Of a stretch of 64,000 nucleotides of DNA, positions 8,426-19,146 are shown piece by piece; within the stretch, counting starts at the first letter, position 1, and the number at the start of each line of letters is the position of its first letter. Below the pieces are notes generated by a model that was not told where the DNA came from, did no database searches, and saw only the letters and a list, made by a program, of their open reading frames with translations. The position numbers and the translations under genes are program-made. Source of the DNA: Pontibacter pudoricolor (GTDB lineage Bacteria; Bacteroidota; Bacteroidia; Cytophagales; Hymenobacteraceae); contig NZ_CP048106.1 of NCBI RefSeq assembly GCF_010092985.1, positions 868,001 through 932,000 of the forward strand, written 5' to 3'.

Positions 8426-8760
8426 TCGGCAGATTATAAAGCTAGTACGCCTTAAGCATATTTAGTATTCTTGCAGGCTACTAATATACAAATTTTAGTA
8501 TATATTTATGCTAAAAATATTAGTTAATTTATTCTTTTAAAAACATCGGTTTTTATGAACTGTAAGCTCGGAATTATAGTTGTATATTCTATAGTATAAG
8601 CAGTAACTACTTACATTAATAAGTAAAAACTAAAAATTTTAGTAATTATTTTCATTAATTTGCGGAGCGGCAGTTGCAGGAACTAATATTGCATCTTGTC
8701 TCTTATATTTCCTATATTTCCGAGTAATTCCATCGAAACAAATACACTTACGCTTACAGA
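8426..8760. other. AT-rich divergent promoter region with TTTTAGT dyads
   Basis: These 335 bases between the permease gene (minus) and parE (plus) contain no gene. They are very AT-rich. A 15-bp palindrome ACTAAAAATTTTAGT lies at 8629-8643, and a broader imperfect palindrome spans 8480-8524, with ACTAATAT and ATATTAGT as ends and TTTTAGT and CTAAAA inside. A direct duplication of TATATTTCC lies at 8704-8721. Promoters for both genes must be here; the dyads could be protein-binding sites. Confidence 0.6.
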
Positions 8761-10623
8761 ATGGCAGAGTTAGAGCACAATTATAACGAAGACAGCATTC
8801 GCTCGCTGGAGCCGCGCGAGCACATCAGGTTACGCCCTGGTATGTACATCGGCAAGTTGGGAGACGGTTCTTCGGCCGATGACGGTATTTATATTTTGGT
8901 GAAAGAGGTAATCGATAACTCCATTGACGAACACGTGATGGGGTATGGCAAGACTATCGACATCAAAATATCAGACCACAAGGTACAGGTGCGCGACTAT
9001 GGTCGTGGTATTCCGCTGGGTAAAGTAATTGATTGCGTTAGCAAGATTAACACCGGTGGTAAATACGACAGCAAAGCGTTCCAGAAATCAGTTGGTCTGA
9101 ACGGGGTTGGTACAAAAGCAGTAAACGCTCTTTCCAGTTACTTCCGTATCCAGTCGGTGCGCGATGGAAAGGTGAAAGCGGCAGAGTTTGAGCGCGGCGT
9201 TATAACAGATGATATAGAGATTCAGGACTCGTCTCAGCGCAATGGTACGCTTACTATTTTTACGCCGGATGACACGATCTTCAAGAACTACCAGTTTAAC
9301 CCGGAATACTTAGAGAACCAGATCTGGAACTATGTATACCTGAACGCTGGCTTAACTATAAACTTCAACGGTAAAAAGTTTTATTCTGAAAATGGTCTCC
9401 TGGACCTGCTTCGCAATAAATCCGATGAAGAAAGCATGCGATACCCGATCATCCACCTGAAAGGGCCGGATATTGAAATGGCGCTGTCGCATGGCAACGA
9501 TTATGGTGAGGAATACTATAGTTTCGTGAATGGGCAGTACACTACAATGGGTGGTACGCACCTGGCTGCTTTCAGAACAGCTATAGTTAAGACCATCCGT
9601 GAGGTTTATAAAAAAGATTACGATGCCGCTGATATCCGTGCTTCTATTATAGGTGCTATTTCGCTGCGTGTGCAGGAACCGGTGTTCGAGTCGCAGACCA
9701 AGACCAAGCTGGGTTCTATAGATATGGGACCTGATGGCCCAACGGTGAACGCTTACATCAATGACTTCATTAAGGAGCATCTGGATAACTATTTAAGAAA
9801 GAATAGTGAAACTTTTGAGGCCCTGAAGAAGCGAATTGAGCAGAGTGAGCGGGAGCGCAAGGACATGGCAGGCGTTAAGAAACTGGCGAACCAGCGTGCT
9901 AAAAAAGCAAACCTGCACAACCGTAAGCTGCGTGATTGCCGACTGCATTTTAACGAAGACAAGCACGAAAATGCACTAAACTCTACACTCTTTATAACAG
10001 AGGGTGACTCGGCAAGTGGTTCTATCACCAAATCGAGAAACGTAGATACGGAAGCTGTTTTTAGTTTGCGTGGTAAGCCGTTGAACTGCTATGGCCTGAA
10101 GAAGAAAGTAGTTTACGAGAACGAGGAGTTTAACCTGCTGCAACACGCGCTTAACATTGAAGAAGGCCTGGAAGGCTTACGCTACAACCGTGTAGTAATT
10201 GCTACCGATGCCGACGTGGATGGTATGCACATTCGTCTGCTGCTGCTTACCTTCTTCCTGCAGTTCTTCCCGGACCTTGTTCGTAACGGACACGTTTTTA
10301 TATTAGAAACTCCGCTTTTCAGGGTAAGAAACAAGAAAGAAACGATTTACTGTTACAACGAATCTGAGAAGCAGGAAGCCATCCAGAAACTGGGCAAGCG
10401 ACCTGAGATTACCCGATTTAAAGGGTTAGGAGAGATCTCTCCGGATGAGTTTGGCAAGTTTATCGGCGATAACATTAAGCTGAAGCCGGTAATTTTGCAG
10501 AAGGATACCACGATCCAGAAAATGCTGAGCTACTACATGGGCAAGAACACGCCGGAACGTCAGCAGTTCATCATTGAGAATTTGAAGTTTGAGAAAGATA
10601 TAGTTGAAGAGATTTATGCATAA
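8761..10623 (+). CDS. parE: DNA topoisomerase IV subunit B
   Basis: ATPase subunit of the type IIA topoisomerase that decatenates daughter chromosomes. At 620 aa it has the N-terminal GHKL ATPase fold ([10 protein letters not shown] near residue 49, GRGIP at 81-85, [13 protein letters not shown] near 112-124), the transducer region, and the TOPRIM domain with Glu414 in TEGDSASG and DADVDG at 483-488. Assignment as ParE rather than GyrB rests on the adjacent parC and the short Bacteroidota-type length. It overlaps parC by the 8-base string ATGCATAA, so the two subunits are translationally coupled. Confidence 0.92.
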   Translation: MAELEHNYNEDSIRSLEPREHIRLRPGMYIGKLGDGSSADDGIYILVKEVIDNSIDEHVMGYGKTIDIKISDHKVQVRDYGRGIPLGKVIDCVSKINTGGKYDSKAFQKSVGLNGVGTKAVNALSSYFRIQSVRDGKVKAAEFERGVITDDIEIQDSSQRNGTLTIFTPDDTIFKNYQFNPEYLENQIWNYVYLNAGLTINFNGKKFYSENGLLDLLRNKSDEESMRYPIIHLKGPDIEMALSHGNDYGEEYYSFVNGQYTTMGGTHLAAFRTAIVKTIREVYKKDYDAADIRASIIGAISLRVQEPVFESQTKTKLGSIDMGPDGPTVNAYINDFIKEHLDNYLRKNSETFEALKKRIEQSERERKDMAGVKKLANQRAKKANLHNRKLRDCRLHFNEDKHENALNSTLFITEGDSASGSITKSRNVDTEAVFSLRGKPLNCYGLKKKVVYENEEFNLLQHALNIEEGLEGLRYNRVVIATDADVDGMHIRLLLLTFFLQFFPDLVRNGHVFILETPLFRVRNKKETIYCYNESEKQEAIQKLGKRPEITRFKGLGEISPDEFGKFIGDNIKLKPVILQKDTTIQKMLSYYMGKNTPERQQFIIENLKFEKDIVEEIYA

Positions 10624-13369
10624 CGACGATATAAACGAAGAATTGCACCAATACGAAGAGGAAGAACAGGAAGTTGCGTTTACAGATGGCGAAGAAGAAG
10701 TCATCCATAACATAACGCCTGTCTCCGGATTATACGAAAACTGGTTTCTCGATTATGCTTCTTATGTAATTCTGGAGCGTGCCGTACCAGCAATTGAGGA
10801 CGGTCTGAAGCCAGTGCAGCGCCGTATCATGCACGCCATGAAAGAGATGGACGATGGTCGCTTTAACAAGGTGGCCAACGTGATCGGTCAGACGATGCAG
10901 TACCACCCGCACGGTGATGCTTCAATTGGCGATGCCATGGTAAACCTCGGGCAAAAAGATCTTTTAATAGAAACACAGGGTAACTGGGGCGATGTACGAA
11001 CTGGCGATAGTGCGGCAGCACCACGTTATATCGAGGCGCGTCTTTCCAAATTTGCGTTGGATGTAGTTTTTAACCCGCAGACAACCGTTTGGCAGCTTAG
11101 CTACGACGGCCGTAAGAATGAGCCTGTAACATTGCCTGTAAAATTTCCGCTGCTGCTGGCACAGGGTGTGGAAGGTATTGCCGTAGGTTTGTCTACCAAG
11201 ATAATGCCGCACAACTTTAAGGAGCTGATAAAAGGTTCTATTGATGTGCTGAAAGGCCGTAGCACCATGCTGATGCCTGACTTCCCGAACGGTGGTATGG
11301 TAGACGTGACCAACTATAATTCGGGTATGCGTGGCGGTAAGCTGCGTGTGCGTGCAACTATAGAAAAGGTTGATAAGACCATGCTCATTATCCGTGATGT
11401 GCCTTACGGAATTACTACTACTGGCCTGATGGAATCGATCGTGAAAGCGAGCGAGAACAATAAGATCAAGATCAAAAAGGTAATAGATAACACAGCTGCC
11501 AATGTAGAGATACAGGTTCAGTTACCGCCAGGGGTTTCTCCTGACTTAACAATGGACGCGCTTTACGCCTTCACGGATTGTGAAGTGTCTATCTCTCCGA
11601 ACACCTGTGTGATCATTGATGATAAGCCGAACTTCCTGAGCGTTGATGAACTGCTGCGTATTTCTACTTTCAAAACGGTAGACCTGCTGAAGCGTGAGCT
11701 CGAGATCCGCAAAGGTGAGCTGGAAGACAAGTGGCATTACTCTTCACTAGAGAAAATCTTTATCGAGAACCGCATTTATCGTGATATCGAAGAGTGCGAA
11801 ACCTGGGAAGCTGTGCTGCAGGCTATCGATAAAGGCCTGGACCCTTATAAGAAACTACTTCGCCGCGAGGTGACGGAAGAAGATATCATTCGCCTGACAG
11901 AAATAAGAATCAAGCGAATCTCTAAGTATGACTCTTTCAAAGCGGATGAATACATTAATAAGCTGGAAGAGGAAATGGCTGAGGTGGATGACAACCTGGC
12001 GAACCTGATCCGTTATGCAATTGCGTACTTCGAAGGCTTATTGAAAAAGTATGGCCAGGGACGTGACCGTAAAACGCAGATCAAAACGTTTGATGTCATT
12101 ACAGCACAGAAGGTAGCTATTGCCAACCAGAAGCTATACATGAATGCCAAAGACGGTTTTATCGGTACCAGTTTGCGCAAAGACGAATTTGTGTGTGATT
12201 GCTCTGATATGGACGATATCATCGTGTTCCGTAAGGATGGCAAGTTTACGGTAACCAAAGTAGCTGACAAGACCTTCGTTGGTAAAGACATCATTATGGC
12301 TGGCGTTTATAACAAGAACGACGAGCACATGGTGTATAACATGATTTACATGGATGGTAAATCCGGTGTGTCGTTTGCAAAACGCTTTGCTGTGAAGTCC
12401 ATAACTCGTGATAAGGAATACGACCTGACGAAAGGAGAGAAGGGCTCGAAAGTACATTACCTGACAGCCAACCCAAACTCTGAATCAGAAGTAGTAAGCA
12501 TTACACTTGCGCCTCAGTCAACAGCCCGTATCAAGCAGTTTGATTTTGACTTTGCCGATCTGATGATCAAAGGCAAAGGCTCGAACGGTAACATCGTCAC
12601 GAAATACTCGATCAAGAAGGTAGTACAAAAGAGCCTGGGCGATTCTACGCTGGGTGGTCGTGAGATCTTCTACGATGAAGTGATCGGTCGTCTGAATACG
12701 GAAGCACGTGGTCGTTACCTGGGCTCATTCAATACGGATGATACAATCCTGGTGATCTATGAGGATGGTACGTATGAGCAGACTACGTTTGACTTAAGCA
12801 ACCATTATACGGTTGAGAAGATCAAGGTGCTGCAGAAGTTCGACCCAGAGCTGGTTGTATCAACGATTTATTACGAAGGGGACAATAAAACCTATTATGT
12901 GAAGCGTTTCAAGATCGAAACTTCTACAGTTGGAAAGAAATTCACCTTTATTTCAGAAAGCAAGAACTCAAGACTGGAAGCTGTATCTACACATCCGGAA
13001 CCTTTGGCAGATATCAAATTCAAGCGAAGCCTGCGTGGTGAAAAAGAATCAGAAAAAATTCTGCTTAGCGAATTTATTGATGTAAAAGGCTGGAAAGCAA
13101 TGGGTAACAAGCTCAATTACTTCAAGATCTTCGATGTGTCGGTTCCGAGACAGGAGATAGTGGAGTATGAGGAAGACAAGCCTAAAGCAAAGAAAGCAGC
13201 TGCTAAACGAGAACCGGTTACGTTACCTACTGAGCTTAAGGAACTTGCAGAAGAAGCAGCCCGCGTAAGCGGAACTCAACCAGAAGCGATTGTAGACGTA
13301 GAAGATACTATACAAGAAAATAGTGCAAAAAAGGCACTTAAAGAAAAGAAACAATTAAATCTGTTCTAA
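10616..13369 (+). CDS. parC: DNA topoisomerase IV subunit A
   Basis: DNA-cleaving subunit of topoisomerase IV. With the ATG at 10616 the protein has 917 aa; a TTG four codons earlier is possible, but the ATG that overlaps the parE stop is more natural. GLKPVQRRI (63-71), YHPHGD (96-101) and catalytic Tyr138 in APRYIEARL mark the breakage-reunion domain. The C-terminal half holds the DNA-wrapping beta-pinwheel repeats, followed by a Lys/Ala/Glu-rich tail ending KKQLNLF that is probably disordered. It forms an operon with parE. Confidence 0.92.
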   Translation: MHNDDINEELHQYEEEEQEVAFTDGEEEVIHNITPVSGLYENWFLDYASYVILERAVPAIEDGLKPVQRRIMHAMKEMDDGRFNKVANVIGQTMQYHPHGDASIGDAMVNLGQKDLLIETQGNWGDVRTGDSAAAPRYIEARLSKFALDVVFNPQTTVWQLSYDGRKNEPVTLPVKFPLLLAQGVEGIAVGLSTKIMPHNFKELIKGSIDVLKGRSTMLMPDFPNGGMVDVTNYNSGMRGGKLRVRATIEKVDKTMLIIRDVPYGITTTGLMESIVKASENNKIKIKKVIDNTAANVEIQVQLPPGVSPDLTMDALYAFTDCEVSISPNTCVIIDDKPNFLSVDELLRISTFKTVDLLKRELEIRKGELEDKWHYSSLEKIFIENRIYRDIEECETWEAVLQAIDKGLDPYKKLLRREVTEEDIIRLTEIRIKRISKYDSFKADEYINKLEEEMAEVDDNLANLIRYAIAYFEGLLKKYGQGRDRKTQIKTFDVITAQKVAIANQKLYMNAKDGFIGTSLRKDEFVCDCSDMDDIIVFRKDGKFTVTKVADKTFVGKDIIMAGVYNKNDEHMVYNMIYMDGKSGVSFAKRFAVKSITRDKEYDLTKGEKGSKVHYLTANPNSESEVVSITLAPQSTARIKQFDFDFADLMIKGKGSNGNIVTKYSIKKVVQKSLGDSTLGGREIFYDEVIGRLNTEARGRYLGSFNTDDTILVIYEDGTYEQTTFDLSNHYTVEKIKVLQKFDPELVVSTIYYEGDNKTYYVKRFKIETSTVGKKFTFISESKNSRLEAVSTHPEPLADIKFKRSLRGEKESEKILLSEFIDVKGWKAMGNKLNYFKIFDVSVPRQEIVEYEEDKPKAKKAAAKREPVTLPTELKELAEEAARVSGTQPEAIVDVEDTIQENSAKKALKEKKQLNLF

Positions 13370-13422
13370 ACTTTGTGCAATTGATAGTGCTTCTTGTTTC
13401 ATAAAATTCCTTTTAACTATTT

Positions 13423-14205
13423 ATGAAGCGAAAACTTCAGGTGTGGATGTTCTTTTTGATGCTCGGGCTGGCAGGTGCGCCTATGGTTGCAGTTGCAGGT
13501 AAGGGTAGTACAGAACAGCTACTAAAGAAGGCGGAAGAGTTGATGGTAAGTTACCGGGACAGCGAAGCACTGGCCATGTATGAGGAGGTGCTTCAGGTTG
13601 CCCCGGATAACTATACAGCACTTTGCAAAGCCAGCTACCTGAATTGCCGCATCGGTGAGCGGGTTACGGATGAAGGAACCAAGATCGCTTTTTATCTGAA
13701 AGGAAAAGAATATGCCAGCCGTGCGTATGAGCTTAACCCTGCTGATGCAGAATCAAACTATGCGATGGCAGTATCGTTAGGCGCGATGGCCATGGTTTCC
13801 GGACCTAAACAACGCCTGGCGGGTATTACTCAAATGAAGTCTTTTCTGGATGCAGCGCTTGCAAGTAATAAAGAACATGCCGGTGCATGGCACTTGCTGG
13901 GCAGGTGGTACTTTAAAATGGCGAATCTGAACTTTGCTGAAGCAGCGGCCTCTAAAATGTTTTTTGGTGGCGTGTGCGGCGAAGCAACGAACGAGAAAGC
14001 AGCCGATGCGATACAAACAGCTATAAAGTATAACCCCGTGAATATCCAGTATTATTACGACCTGGCTATGGTTTACAAAGAACTGAAAAGTAAAGAGTCC
14101 TGCACGGAAACGCTGAAACAGGCCATAGCTTTGGATGTTACCACCCGGGACGAACTTGAATTAGCCCGGCGCTGTAAGATCATGTTACAGGAGTATTCAA
14201 AATAA
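13423..14205 (+). CDS. Secreted TPR protein
   Basis: A 260-aa protein with a signal peptide (a positively charged start, hydrophobic residues ~7-22, and a likely cleavage after VAVAG). The mature part is a helical repeat protein with TPR-like units (EALAMYEEVLQVAPDN, the region around ELNPADAESNYAMAV, and a final one near YYYDLAMVYKEL). The arrangement resembles proteins related to the eukaryotic RMD family. A periplasmic scaffold role is inferred; no specific partner can be named. It starts 53 bases after parC with no terminator between, so read-through transcription is possible. A terminator follows its stop. Confidence 0.8.
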   Translation: MKRKLQVWMFFLMLGLAGAPMVAVAGKGSTEQLLKKAEELMVSYRDSEALAMYEEVLQVAPDNYTALCKASYLNCRIGERVTDEGTKIAFYLKGKEYASRAYELNPADAESNYAMAVSLGAMAMVSGPKQRLAGITQMKSFLDAALASNKEHAGAWHLLGRWYFKMANLNFAEAAASKMFFGGVCGEATNEKAADAIQTAIKYNPVNIQYYYDLAMVYKELKSKESCTETLKQAIALDVTTRDELELARRCKIMLQEYSK

Positions 14206-14226
14206 ATCCTTAACTCTGAACTATAG

Positions 14227-14260
14227 AAGCCTGCTGCCTGACGTAGCAGGCTTTTCTTTT
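14227..14260 (+). terminator. Intrinsic terminator after TPR gene
   Basis: AAGCCTGCT pairs perfectly with AGCAGGCTT around a 9-base loop, followed by TTCTTTT. Confidence 0.85.
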
Positions 14261-14317
14261 ATAGCTATAGTTGTCACGGTCAATAATTACATAAATATTC
14301 CCTAATTTAGCGATCTG

Positions 14318-15433
14318 ATGCGTAGCCTGGTTGCATATATACTATACCTTAGGAAAAAGACAGCTCCTTATTTGCTGGTTGCTTTACTGGCAACTATAGC
14401 TGGCTGCAATTTAAACCAGGGTACAGGTGAGCAAATGGTTAACCTTGATAAAGTTACCGACGATCCGGAAGAGCACCTGGCTAATTTAAATAAAGCCATC
14501 AGCCGGAATAAGCAGGATGCGAGCCTCTATAAACGAAGAGCCAAGATCTTCCTCAAAAAAGGGGAATTAGATAAGGCACTGGCAGACTTGGACGAGGCTA
14601 TTACGCTTAACAAAACAGATATGGCCAACCTGTTTCTGAAAGCGCAGGTGCTGCGTGCCAAAGGGGAAATTGCCCAGGCGTTACCGCTGGCATTAAAAGC
14701 AGAACGGAATTCGTTCCAGAGTGTAGCGTTGTATGTGTTGCTAAGCGACCTGTACCTGCAGTTAAAGCAGCCTGGCAATGCAGCTGTCTATACCAAGAAA
14801 GCCCTGGCGCTGGCTCCGAAAAACGAATTTGCCCTGTATTATAACGGGCGGGTGGCAGAAGCAACCGGCGATACGGCAAAGGCAGCGGCAAACTATAAGC
14901 TGTCTATAAAAGAGGCTCCGGAATTTGCAGAAGCACGACGCGAACTTACCGGAACGCTGATAAGCCAGAAGAAGTACGATGAAGCAAGACAACAACTGGA
15001 GAAAGCGTTAAAATTAGTGCCCATGGATGGTTTGCTGTGGCATTACAGAGGTGAGCTTTACCAGTCTGTACAAAAAACCGATAGTGCGCTCTGGAGCTAC
15101 AATAAAGCAATTACCTTTGCTGATAGCCTGCAGCAGACACATTACCAGGCTGGGCAGCTTTTATATAACCGGAAAGACTATGCCGGAGCGATCTCACATT
15201 TAGAGAAAGCCGGTAAGCAGTATGGTAACAGCATAAAATACATTGCAACACTGGCTTCTGCTTACGAGCGAACCGGCGAGAATATTAAAGCATTAGAACA
15301 GTATCAGCGGTTGTTAGAGGTACAGCCTGGTTATACGGCGGCAAACTATAGTATAGCACGATTAAAAGCTAAGCTTACACGGCCTGTGTCAACGTATGTG
15401 GCAGAACCTGTCAGCGCCGATACATTGGAATAA
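14318..15433 (+). CDS. TPR lipoprotein
   Basis: A 371-aa protein with a membrane-anchored lipoprotein signal: a hydrophobic segment followed by ATIAGC, with the lipidated Cys at about residue 30. The remainder is at least seven tetratricopeptide repeats, with typical patterns such as ALADLDEAITLNKTD, AVYTKKALALAPKN and ALEQYQRLLEVQPG. Such lipoproteins act as protein-protein scaffolds at the cell envelope; no catalytic function is visible. It lies just upstream of thrS (31 bases), with no terminator between, but a functional link to the translation genes is unlikely. Confidence 0.85.
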   Translation: MRSLVAYILYLRKKTAPYLLVALLATIAGCNLNQGTGEQMVNLDKVTDDPEEHLANLNKAISRNKQDASLYKRRAKIFLKKGELDKALADLDEAITLNKTDMANLFLKAQVLRAKGEIAQALPLALKAERNSFQSVALYVLLSDLYLQLKQPGNAAVYTKKALALAPKNEFALYYNGRVAEATGDTAKAAANYKLSIKEAPEFAEARRELTGTLISQKKYDEARQQLEKALKLVPMDGLLWHYRGELYQSVQKTDSALWSYNKAITFADSLQQTHYQAGQLLYNRKDYAGAISHLEKAGKQYGNSIKYIATLASAYERTGENIKALEQYQRLLEVQPGYTAANYSIARLKAKLTRPVSTYVAEPVSADTLE

Positions 15434-15464
15434 ATAATAACATCACGAGTCAATAAAACTATAC

Positions 15465-17402
15465 ATGATCAACATCACATTACCAGATGGCTCCGTTCGC
15501 CAGTATCCGAAAGGGGTGACAAGCCATGAGATTGCATCGAGCATTAGCGAAGGCCTTGCCAGAAACGTATTAGCGGCTAAAGTAAACGATACCGTATGGG
15601 ATTCGAATCGCCCGATAACGGAAGACGCTACGGTGCAATTGCTCACCTGGAACGATGACCTTGGTAAAAATGCTTTCTGGCACTCCTCAGCCCACTTGCT
15701 GGCGGAGGCCCTGGAGGAACTATACCCGGGCGTGAAGTTTGGTATCGGACCTCCGATAGAGAACGGCTTTTATTACGATGTAGACTTAGGAGAGCGTACT
15801 TTCTCGCAGGATGATTTTGCCAAAGTAGAGCAGAAGATGCTGGAACTGGCCCGTAATAAAGAAGAATTCAAGCGCCGTGAAGTGTCTAAAGCCGAGGCTA
15901 CAGCATACTTTACCCAAAAAGGCGATGAGTATAAGCTTGACCTGATAAAGGACCTGGAAGACGGAACTATAACGTTTTATGAGCAGGGCAACTTTACGGA
16001 CCTTTGCCGTGGACCACACATCCCGAACACAGGATTTATAAAAGCTGCCAAGTTAATGAACGTGGCCGGTGCTTACTGGCGCGGCGACGAAAGCAAAAAG
16101 CAGCTGACCCGTATTTATGCCATTACGTTCCCGAAACAAAAGGAACTGGCTGAATACCTGGAGCGCCTGGAGGAAGCCAAGAAGCGTGACCACCGTAAAC
16201 TGGGCAAAGAGTTAGAACTTTTTGCGTTCTCTGAGAAAGTAGGAATGGGCTTGCCGTTATGGTTACCGAAAGGTACCTTGCTACGTGAGCGCCTGGAGCA
16301 GTTTATGCGCAAGGCACAGATGCGCGCCGGTTATCAGCCTGTCGTTACCCCGCACATTGCCAGCAAAGAACTGTATGTTACCTCAGGCCATTACGAGAAG
16401 TATGGAGCAGATTCGTTCCAGCCGATCAGAACCCCCAACGAAGGCGAGGAATTTTTCCTGAAGCCTATGAACTGCCCGCACCACTGCGAGATCTATAAGA
16501 CGCGTCCCCGCTCTTACAAGGAGCTACCAGTGCGTTTGGCTGAGTTTGGTACCGTTTACCGTTACGAGCAAAGCGGTGAGCTACATGGCCTTACAAGGGT
16601 GCGTGGCTTTACCCAGGATGATGCGCACATCTTCTGCCGTCCGGACCAGGTAAAAGAAGAGTTTATAAAGGTTATCGACCTGGTGCTTTACGTATTCAGC
16701 GCGCTTGGTTTTGAAGACTATACTGCCCAGATTTCACTTCGTGATCCTGAAAACAAGGCTAAGTACATTGGTAGCGATGAAGCCTGGGAGAAAGCAGAAC
16801 GTGCTATTATCGAAGCTGCTACCGAGAAAGGCCTGCCAACTGTAACCGAATTAGGTGAGGCTGCGTTTTACGGTCCGAAGCTGGACTTTATGGTACGCGA
16901 TGCCATCGGCCGCAAGTGGCAGCTGGGAACTATTCAGGTGGATTATAACTTACCAGAAAGATTCCAGCTGGAATACATTGGCGCGGATAACGCGAAGCAC
17001 CGCCCGGTTATGATTCACCGTGCACCATTTGGCTCATTAGAGCGTTTTGTGGCTGTACTGATCGAACATTGCGGTGGTAATTTCCCGCTTTGGCTGAGCC
17101 CTGAGCAGTTTGCCATACTTCCGATATCTGAGAAGTACCAGGACTTTGCACAGCAGGTGTATGACCGATTGGCTGAAATGGACATTCGTGGTTTTGTAGA
17201 CAACCGCGATGAAAAGATCGGACGTAAGATACGCGATGCGGAAGTTCGTAAAGTGCCATACATGCTGATAGTAGGCGAGAAGGAGCAGGAAGAAAATGCT
17301 GTTTCGGTGCGCAGACACGGCGAAGGCGACCTTGGCTCGATGCCGGTTGATGCATTTATCGACCTGTTTCAGAGCAAAATAGCTGAAATGTTGAACAAAT
17401 AA
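15465..17402 (+). CDS. thrS: Threonine--tRNA ligase
   Basis: Cytosolic class II aminoacyl-tRNA synthetase that charges tRNA-Thr. The 645 aa have the full bacterial layout: an N-terminal TGS domain (1-60), the editing domain with HSSAH at 73-77, the catalytic core with motif 2 around [15 protein letters not shown] and the zinc-site segment MNCPHHCE, motif 3 [11 protein letters not shown], and a C-terminal anticodon-binding domain ending near residue 640. It starts at ATG. The gene heads the conserved thrS-infC-rpmI-rplT translation cluster. Confidence 0.97.
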   Translation: MINITLPDGSVRQYPKGVTSHEIASSISEGLARNVLAAKVNDTVWDSNRPITEDATVQLLTWNDDLGKNAFWHSSAHLLAEALEELYPGVKFGIGPPIENGFYYDVDLGERTFSQDDFAKVEQKMLELARNKEEFKRREVSKAEATAYFTQKGDEYKLDLIKDLEDGTITFYEQGNFTDLCRGPHIPNTGFIKAAKLMNVAGAYWRGDESKKQLTRIYAITFPKQKELAEYLERLEEAKKRDHRKLGKELELFAFSEKVGMGLPLWLPKGTLLRERLEQFMRKAQMRAGYQPVVTPHIASKELYVTSGHYEKYGADSFQPIRTPNEGEEFFLKPMNCPHHCEIYKTRPRSYKELPVRLAEFGTVYRYEQSGELHGLTRVRGFTQDDAHIFCRPDQVKEEFIKVIDLVLYVFSALGFEDYTAQISLRDPENKAKYIGSDEAWEKAERAIIEAATEKGLPTVTELGEAAFYGPKLDFMVRDAIGRKWQLGTIQVDYNLPERFQLEYIGADNAKHRPVMIHRAPFGSLERFVAVLIEHCGGNFPLWLSPEQFAILPISEKYQDFAQQVYDRLAEMDIRGFVDNRDEKIGRKIRDAEVRKVPYMLIVGEKEQEENAVSVRRHGEGDLGSMPVDAFIDLFQSKIAEMLNK

Positions 17403-17471
17403 GGAAAGAATTTTCTTTTTTGATAGATTAATTGCGATATTCGCACCCTGATTGTAGAATTTAAAAGATTT

Positions 17472-17488
17472 AAGGAGGTAAAACCATA
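17472..17488 (+). promoter_or_regulatory. Strong Shine-Dalgarno sequence and ATA start of infC
   Basis: AAGGAGGT at 17472-17479 lies about 7 bases before the ATA codon at 17486. Bacteroidota genes generally lack such sequences, and I see few others in this window. Together with the non-standard start codon this suggests IF-3-sensitive autoregulation of the kind known for E. coli infC, which starts at AUU. Confidence 0.75.
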
Positions 17489-18049
17489 GCTACGCCAAAC
17501 AAGCGCTACATCCCACGAGGAAAGGTGGAGGAGCCATACAAAGTCAATGATAAGATAACTGCCCGCGAGGTAAGATTGGTTGGAGACAATGTAGAGCAGG
17601 GAGTATTCCAGACACGGGATGCTCAGAGAATAGCAAATGAGCAAAATCTTGACCTGGTTGAGATATCGCCAACTGCTAACCCACCGGTATGCCGTATTAT
17701 CGATTACTCGAAATTTAAGTACGAGCAGAAGAAGAAAACCCGTGAGATGAAGGCCAAGGCTCAGAAAGTGGTTGTGAAAGAGATCCGTTTCGGTCCTAAC
17801 ACAGATGATCACGATTTCGAGTTTAAGCTAAAGCACGCAAAAGCTTTCCTGGAAAGTGGATTTAAGATCAAGTCTTATGTACACTTCGTGGGTAGAACAA
17901 TTGTGTTTAAAGAGCGTGGTGAGATTCTTTTGCTTAAGTTTGCACAAGCACTGGAAGATGTAGCTAAAGTGGAGCAGTTACCAAAGCTGGAAGGAAAGAG
18001 AATGTTCCTGATGCTTGCTCCGAAGGTTGCAGCCCCTGTTAAAAAGTAA
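17486..18049 (+). CDS. infC: Translation initiation factor IF-3
   Basis: Binds the 30S subunit, discriminates against non-canonical start codons and prevents premature subunit joining. Domains are IF3-N (to about residue 85, including [12 protein letters not shown] and [10 protein letters not shown]) and IF3-C (starting near [17 protein letters not shown]). No ATG exists at the 5' end. The frame continues upstream of a GTG at 17525 to an ATA at 17486, giving [12 protein letters not shown] after the start residue, which matches the N-terminus usual for this group, and a perfect Shine-Dalgarno sequence is placed for ATA. I therefore choose ATA; the product is 187 aa. rpmI and rplT follow. Confidence 0.93.
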   Translation: MATPNKRYIPRGKVEEPYKVNDKITAREVRLVGDNVEQGVFQTRDAQRIANEQNLDLVEISPTANPPVCRIIDYSKFKYEQKKKTREMKAKAQKVVVKEIRFGPNTDDHDFEFKLKHAKAFLESGFKIKSYVHFVGRTIVFKERGEILLLKFAQALEDVAKVEQLPKLEGKRMFLMLAPKVAAPVKK

Positions 18050-18072
18050 TTTGTTTAATAAATTATATACCC

Positions 18073-18267
18073 ATGCCAAAAGTTAAAACTAAATCTGGTG
18101 CAAAGAAGCGTTTTTCTTTGACAGGTACTGGCAAAATTAAGCGTAAGCACGCTTATAAGAGCCACATCCTGACCAAGAAAACGACTAAGCAGAAGCGTAA
18201 TTTAACACACACTGGCCTTGTTAGCTCAGCTGATATGGACAGAGTGAAGTTGATGCTTCAAATCTAA
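18073..18267 (+). CDS. rpmI: 50S ribosomal protein L35 (bL35)
   Basis: A 64-aa, highly basic ribosomal protein of the large subunit, with the family start [14 protein letters not shown] and the conserved [13 protein letters not shown] region. It sits between infC and rplT, the standard order, with 23 bases after infC. Confidence 0.96.
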   Translation: MPKVKTKSGAKKRFSLTGTGKIKRKHAYKSHILTKKTTKQKRNLTHTGLVSSADMDRVKLMLQI

Positions 18268-18363
18268 TTCCAGGAATTAGAAGGTTAATTAATTAGTAAA
18301 AACCCAGTGTCTGGTCTTATTTAAAGATTAAACGTAATCACCAGCCGCTAAAACTGTAAAAAA

Positions 18364-18708
18364 ATGCCTAGATCGGTAAACGTCGTTGCAGCACGACACA
18401 GAAGAAAGAAAATAATGAAAATGGCCAAAGGTTACTTTGGCCGTCGTAAGAACGTTTGGACAGTAGCGAAAAACGCTGTTGAAAAAGGTTTAACTTACGC
18501 ATACCGCGACAGAAAGCAGAAGAAAAGAGATTTCCGCGCACTTTGGATCCAGCGTATTAACGCCGGTGCACGTGAGCACGGTCTTTCTTACTCAGCTCTA
18601 ATGGGCGCCCTTAAAAAGGCTAACATCGACCTAAACCGCAAAGTACTTGCTGACCTGGCGATGAACCACCCTGAAGCTTTCAAGAGCATCGTTGATAAAG
18701 TAAAGTAA
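18364..18708 (+). CDS. rplT: 50S ribosomal protein L20 (bL20)
   Basis: A 114-aa rRNA-binding protein needed for early 50S assembly, of normal family length. [17 protein letters not shown] and the [14 protein letters not shown] region are family hallmarks, with the globular C-terminal domain after about residue 60. In other bacteria L20 represses its own operon through the mRNA leader; the 96-base gap before this gene could serve such a purpose, but I cannot show the structure. A strong terminator follows. Confidence 0.97.
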   Translation: MPRSVNVVAARHRRKKIMKMAKGYFGRRKNVWTVAKNAVEKGLTYAYRDRKQKKRDFRALWIQRINAGAREHGLSYSALMGALKKANIDLNRKVLADLAMNHPEAFKSIVDKVK

Positions 18709-18730
18709 TTTACTTCGTTATATAATAACA

Positions 18731-18761
18731 GAAAGGGCTTAACTTCGGTTAAGCCCTTTTT
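18731..18761 (+). terminator. Intrinsic terminator of the thrS-rplT cluster
   Basis: AAAGGGCTTAAC and GTTAAGCCCTTT form a perfect 12-bp stem closed by a C(TTCG)G tetraloop, followed by a T-run. Confidence 0.93.
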
Positions 18762-18787
18762 CATTTGCCTTGATTTTTAGAAGATAA

Positions 18788-18950
18788 GGGAGCTGTATAA
18801 TGGTTTTTTGGATCTATATCTTTTGTCCTTGCTGTATGTTCTCACCAGCAAGGACGAGAAGTTAACTGGTTGTATTGTTGGGGAAAACACCAGCAATGGC
18901 ATGAAAGCCACAACTATAGTTCTCCCGGGTTTTACATCTTAACTATATTT
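18788..18950 (+). repeat. Decayed relative of the MITE-like element
   Basis: The stretch around TCCTTGCTGTATGTTCTCACC and GGGGAAAACACCAGCAATGGC aligns with the interior of the 150-bp element at 4223-4372 in the same orientation, and its left end (GGAGCTGTATAATGG) with the terminal repeat. The right end has diverged and contains an exact AACTATAGTT at 18912. It lies next to, and inverted relative to, copy 2. Confidence 0.55.
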
Positions 18951-18969
18951 GAAGGGTTTTCTTAATGGT

Positions 18970-19119
18970 GAAGCTGTTTAGAGTTTCCTCCTATAGCATT
19001 ACGACCTGCCGTTGTTGGTGTCTTAACCAATAACTATACATTCACCAACAAGTATTTGCTGGTGAAAACACGCAGCAAGGGCATCTTGCATCGATTTCCC
19101 GAAAACCTTAAACAGGTTC
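18970..19119 (-). mobile_element. MITE-like 150-bp element, copy 2 (inverted)
   Basis: Its reverse complement matches 4223-4372 over the full 150 bases with 14 differences and no gap by my alignment. The terminal repeat GAAGCTGTTTAGAGTTTCC stands at the left and GAACCTGTTTAAGG, complemented, at the right. It has no coding capacity. It sits between the rplT terminator and the terminator of the PepSY-like/SdiA-regulated gene, a neutral intergenic position typical of such elements. Confidence 0.75.
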
Positions 19120-19146
19120 GGTATTAATTTTAACCCGAAACAAAAA

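Noticed and set aside
8426..8760. Replication origin next to parE
   Set aside because: AT-rich with dyads, but no DnaA boxes (TTATCCACA-like) and no dnaA, dnaN or gid genes nearby.
17037..17355. Several overlapping minus-strand frames under the end of thrS
   Set aside because: All antisense to the conserved anticodon-binding domain of ThrRS; several frames open at once is typical of shadows.
18268..18363. L20-type autoregulatory leader between rpmI and rplT
   Set aside because: The gap is long enough but I could not draw a structure mimicking the L20 binding site of 23S rRNA.
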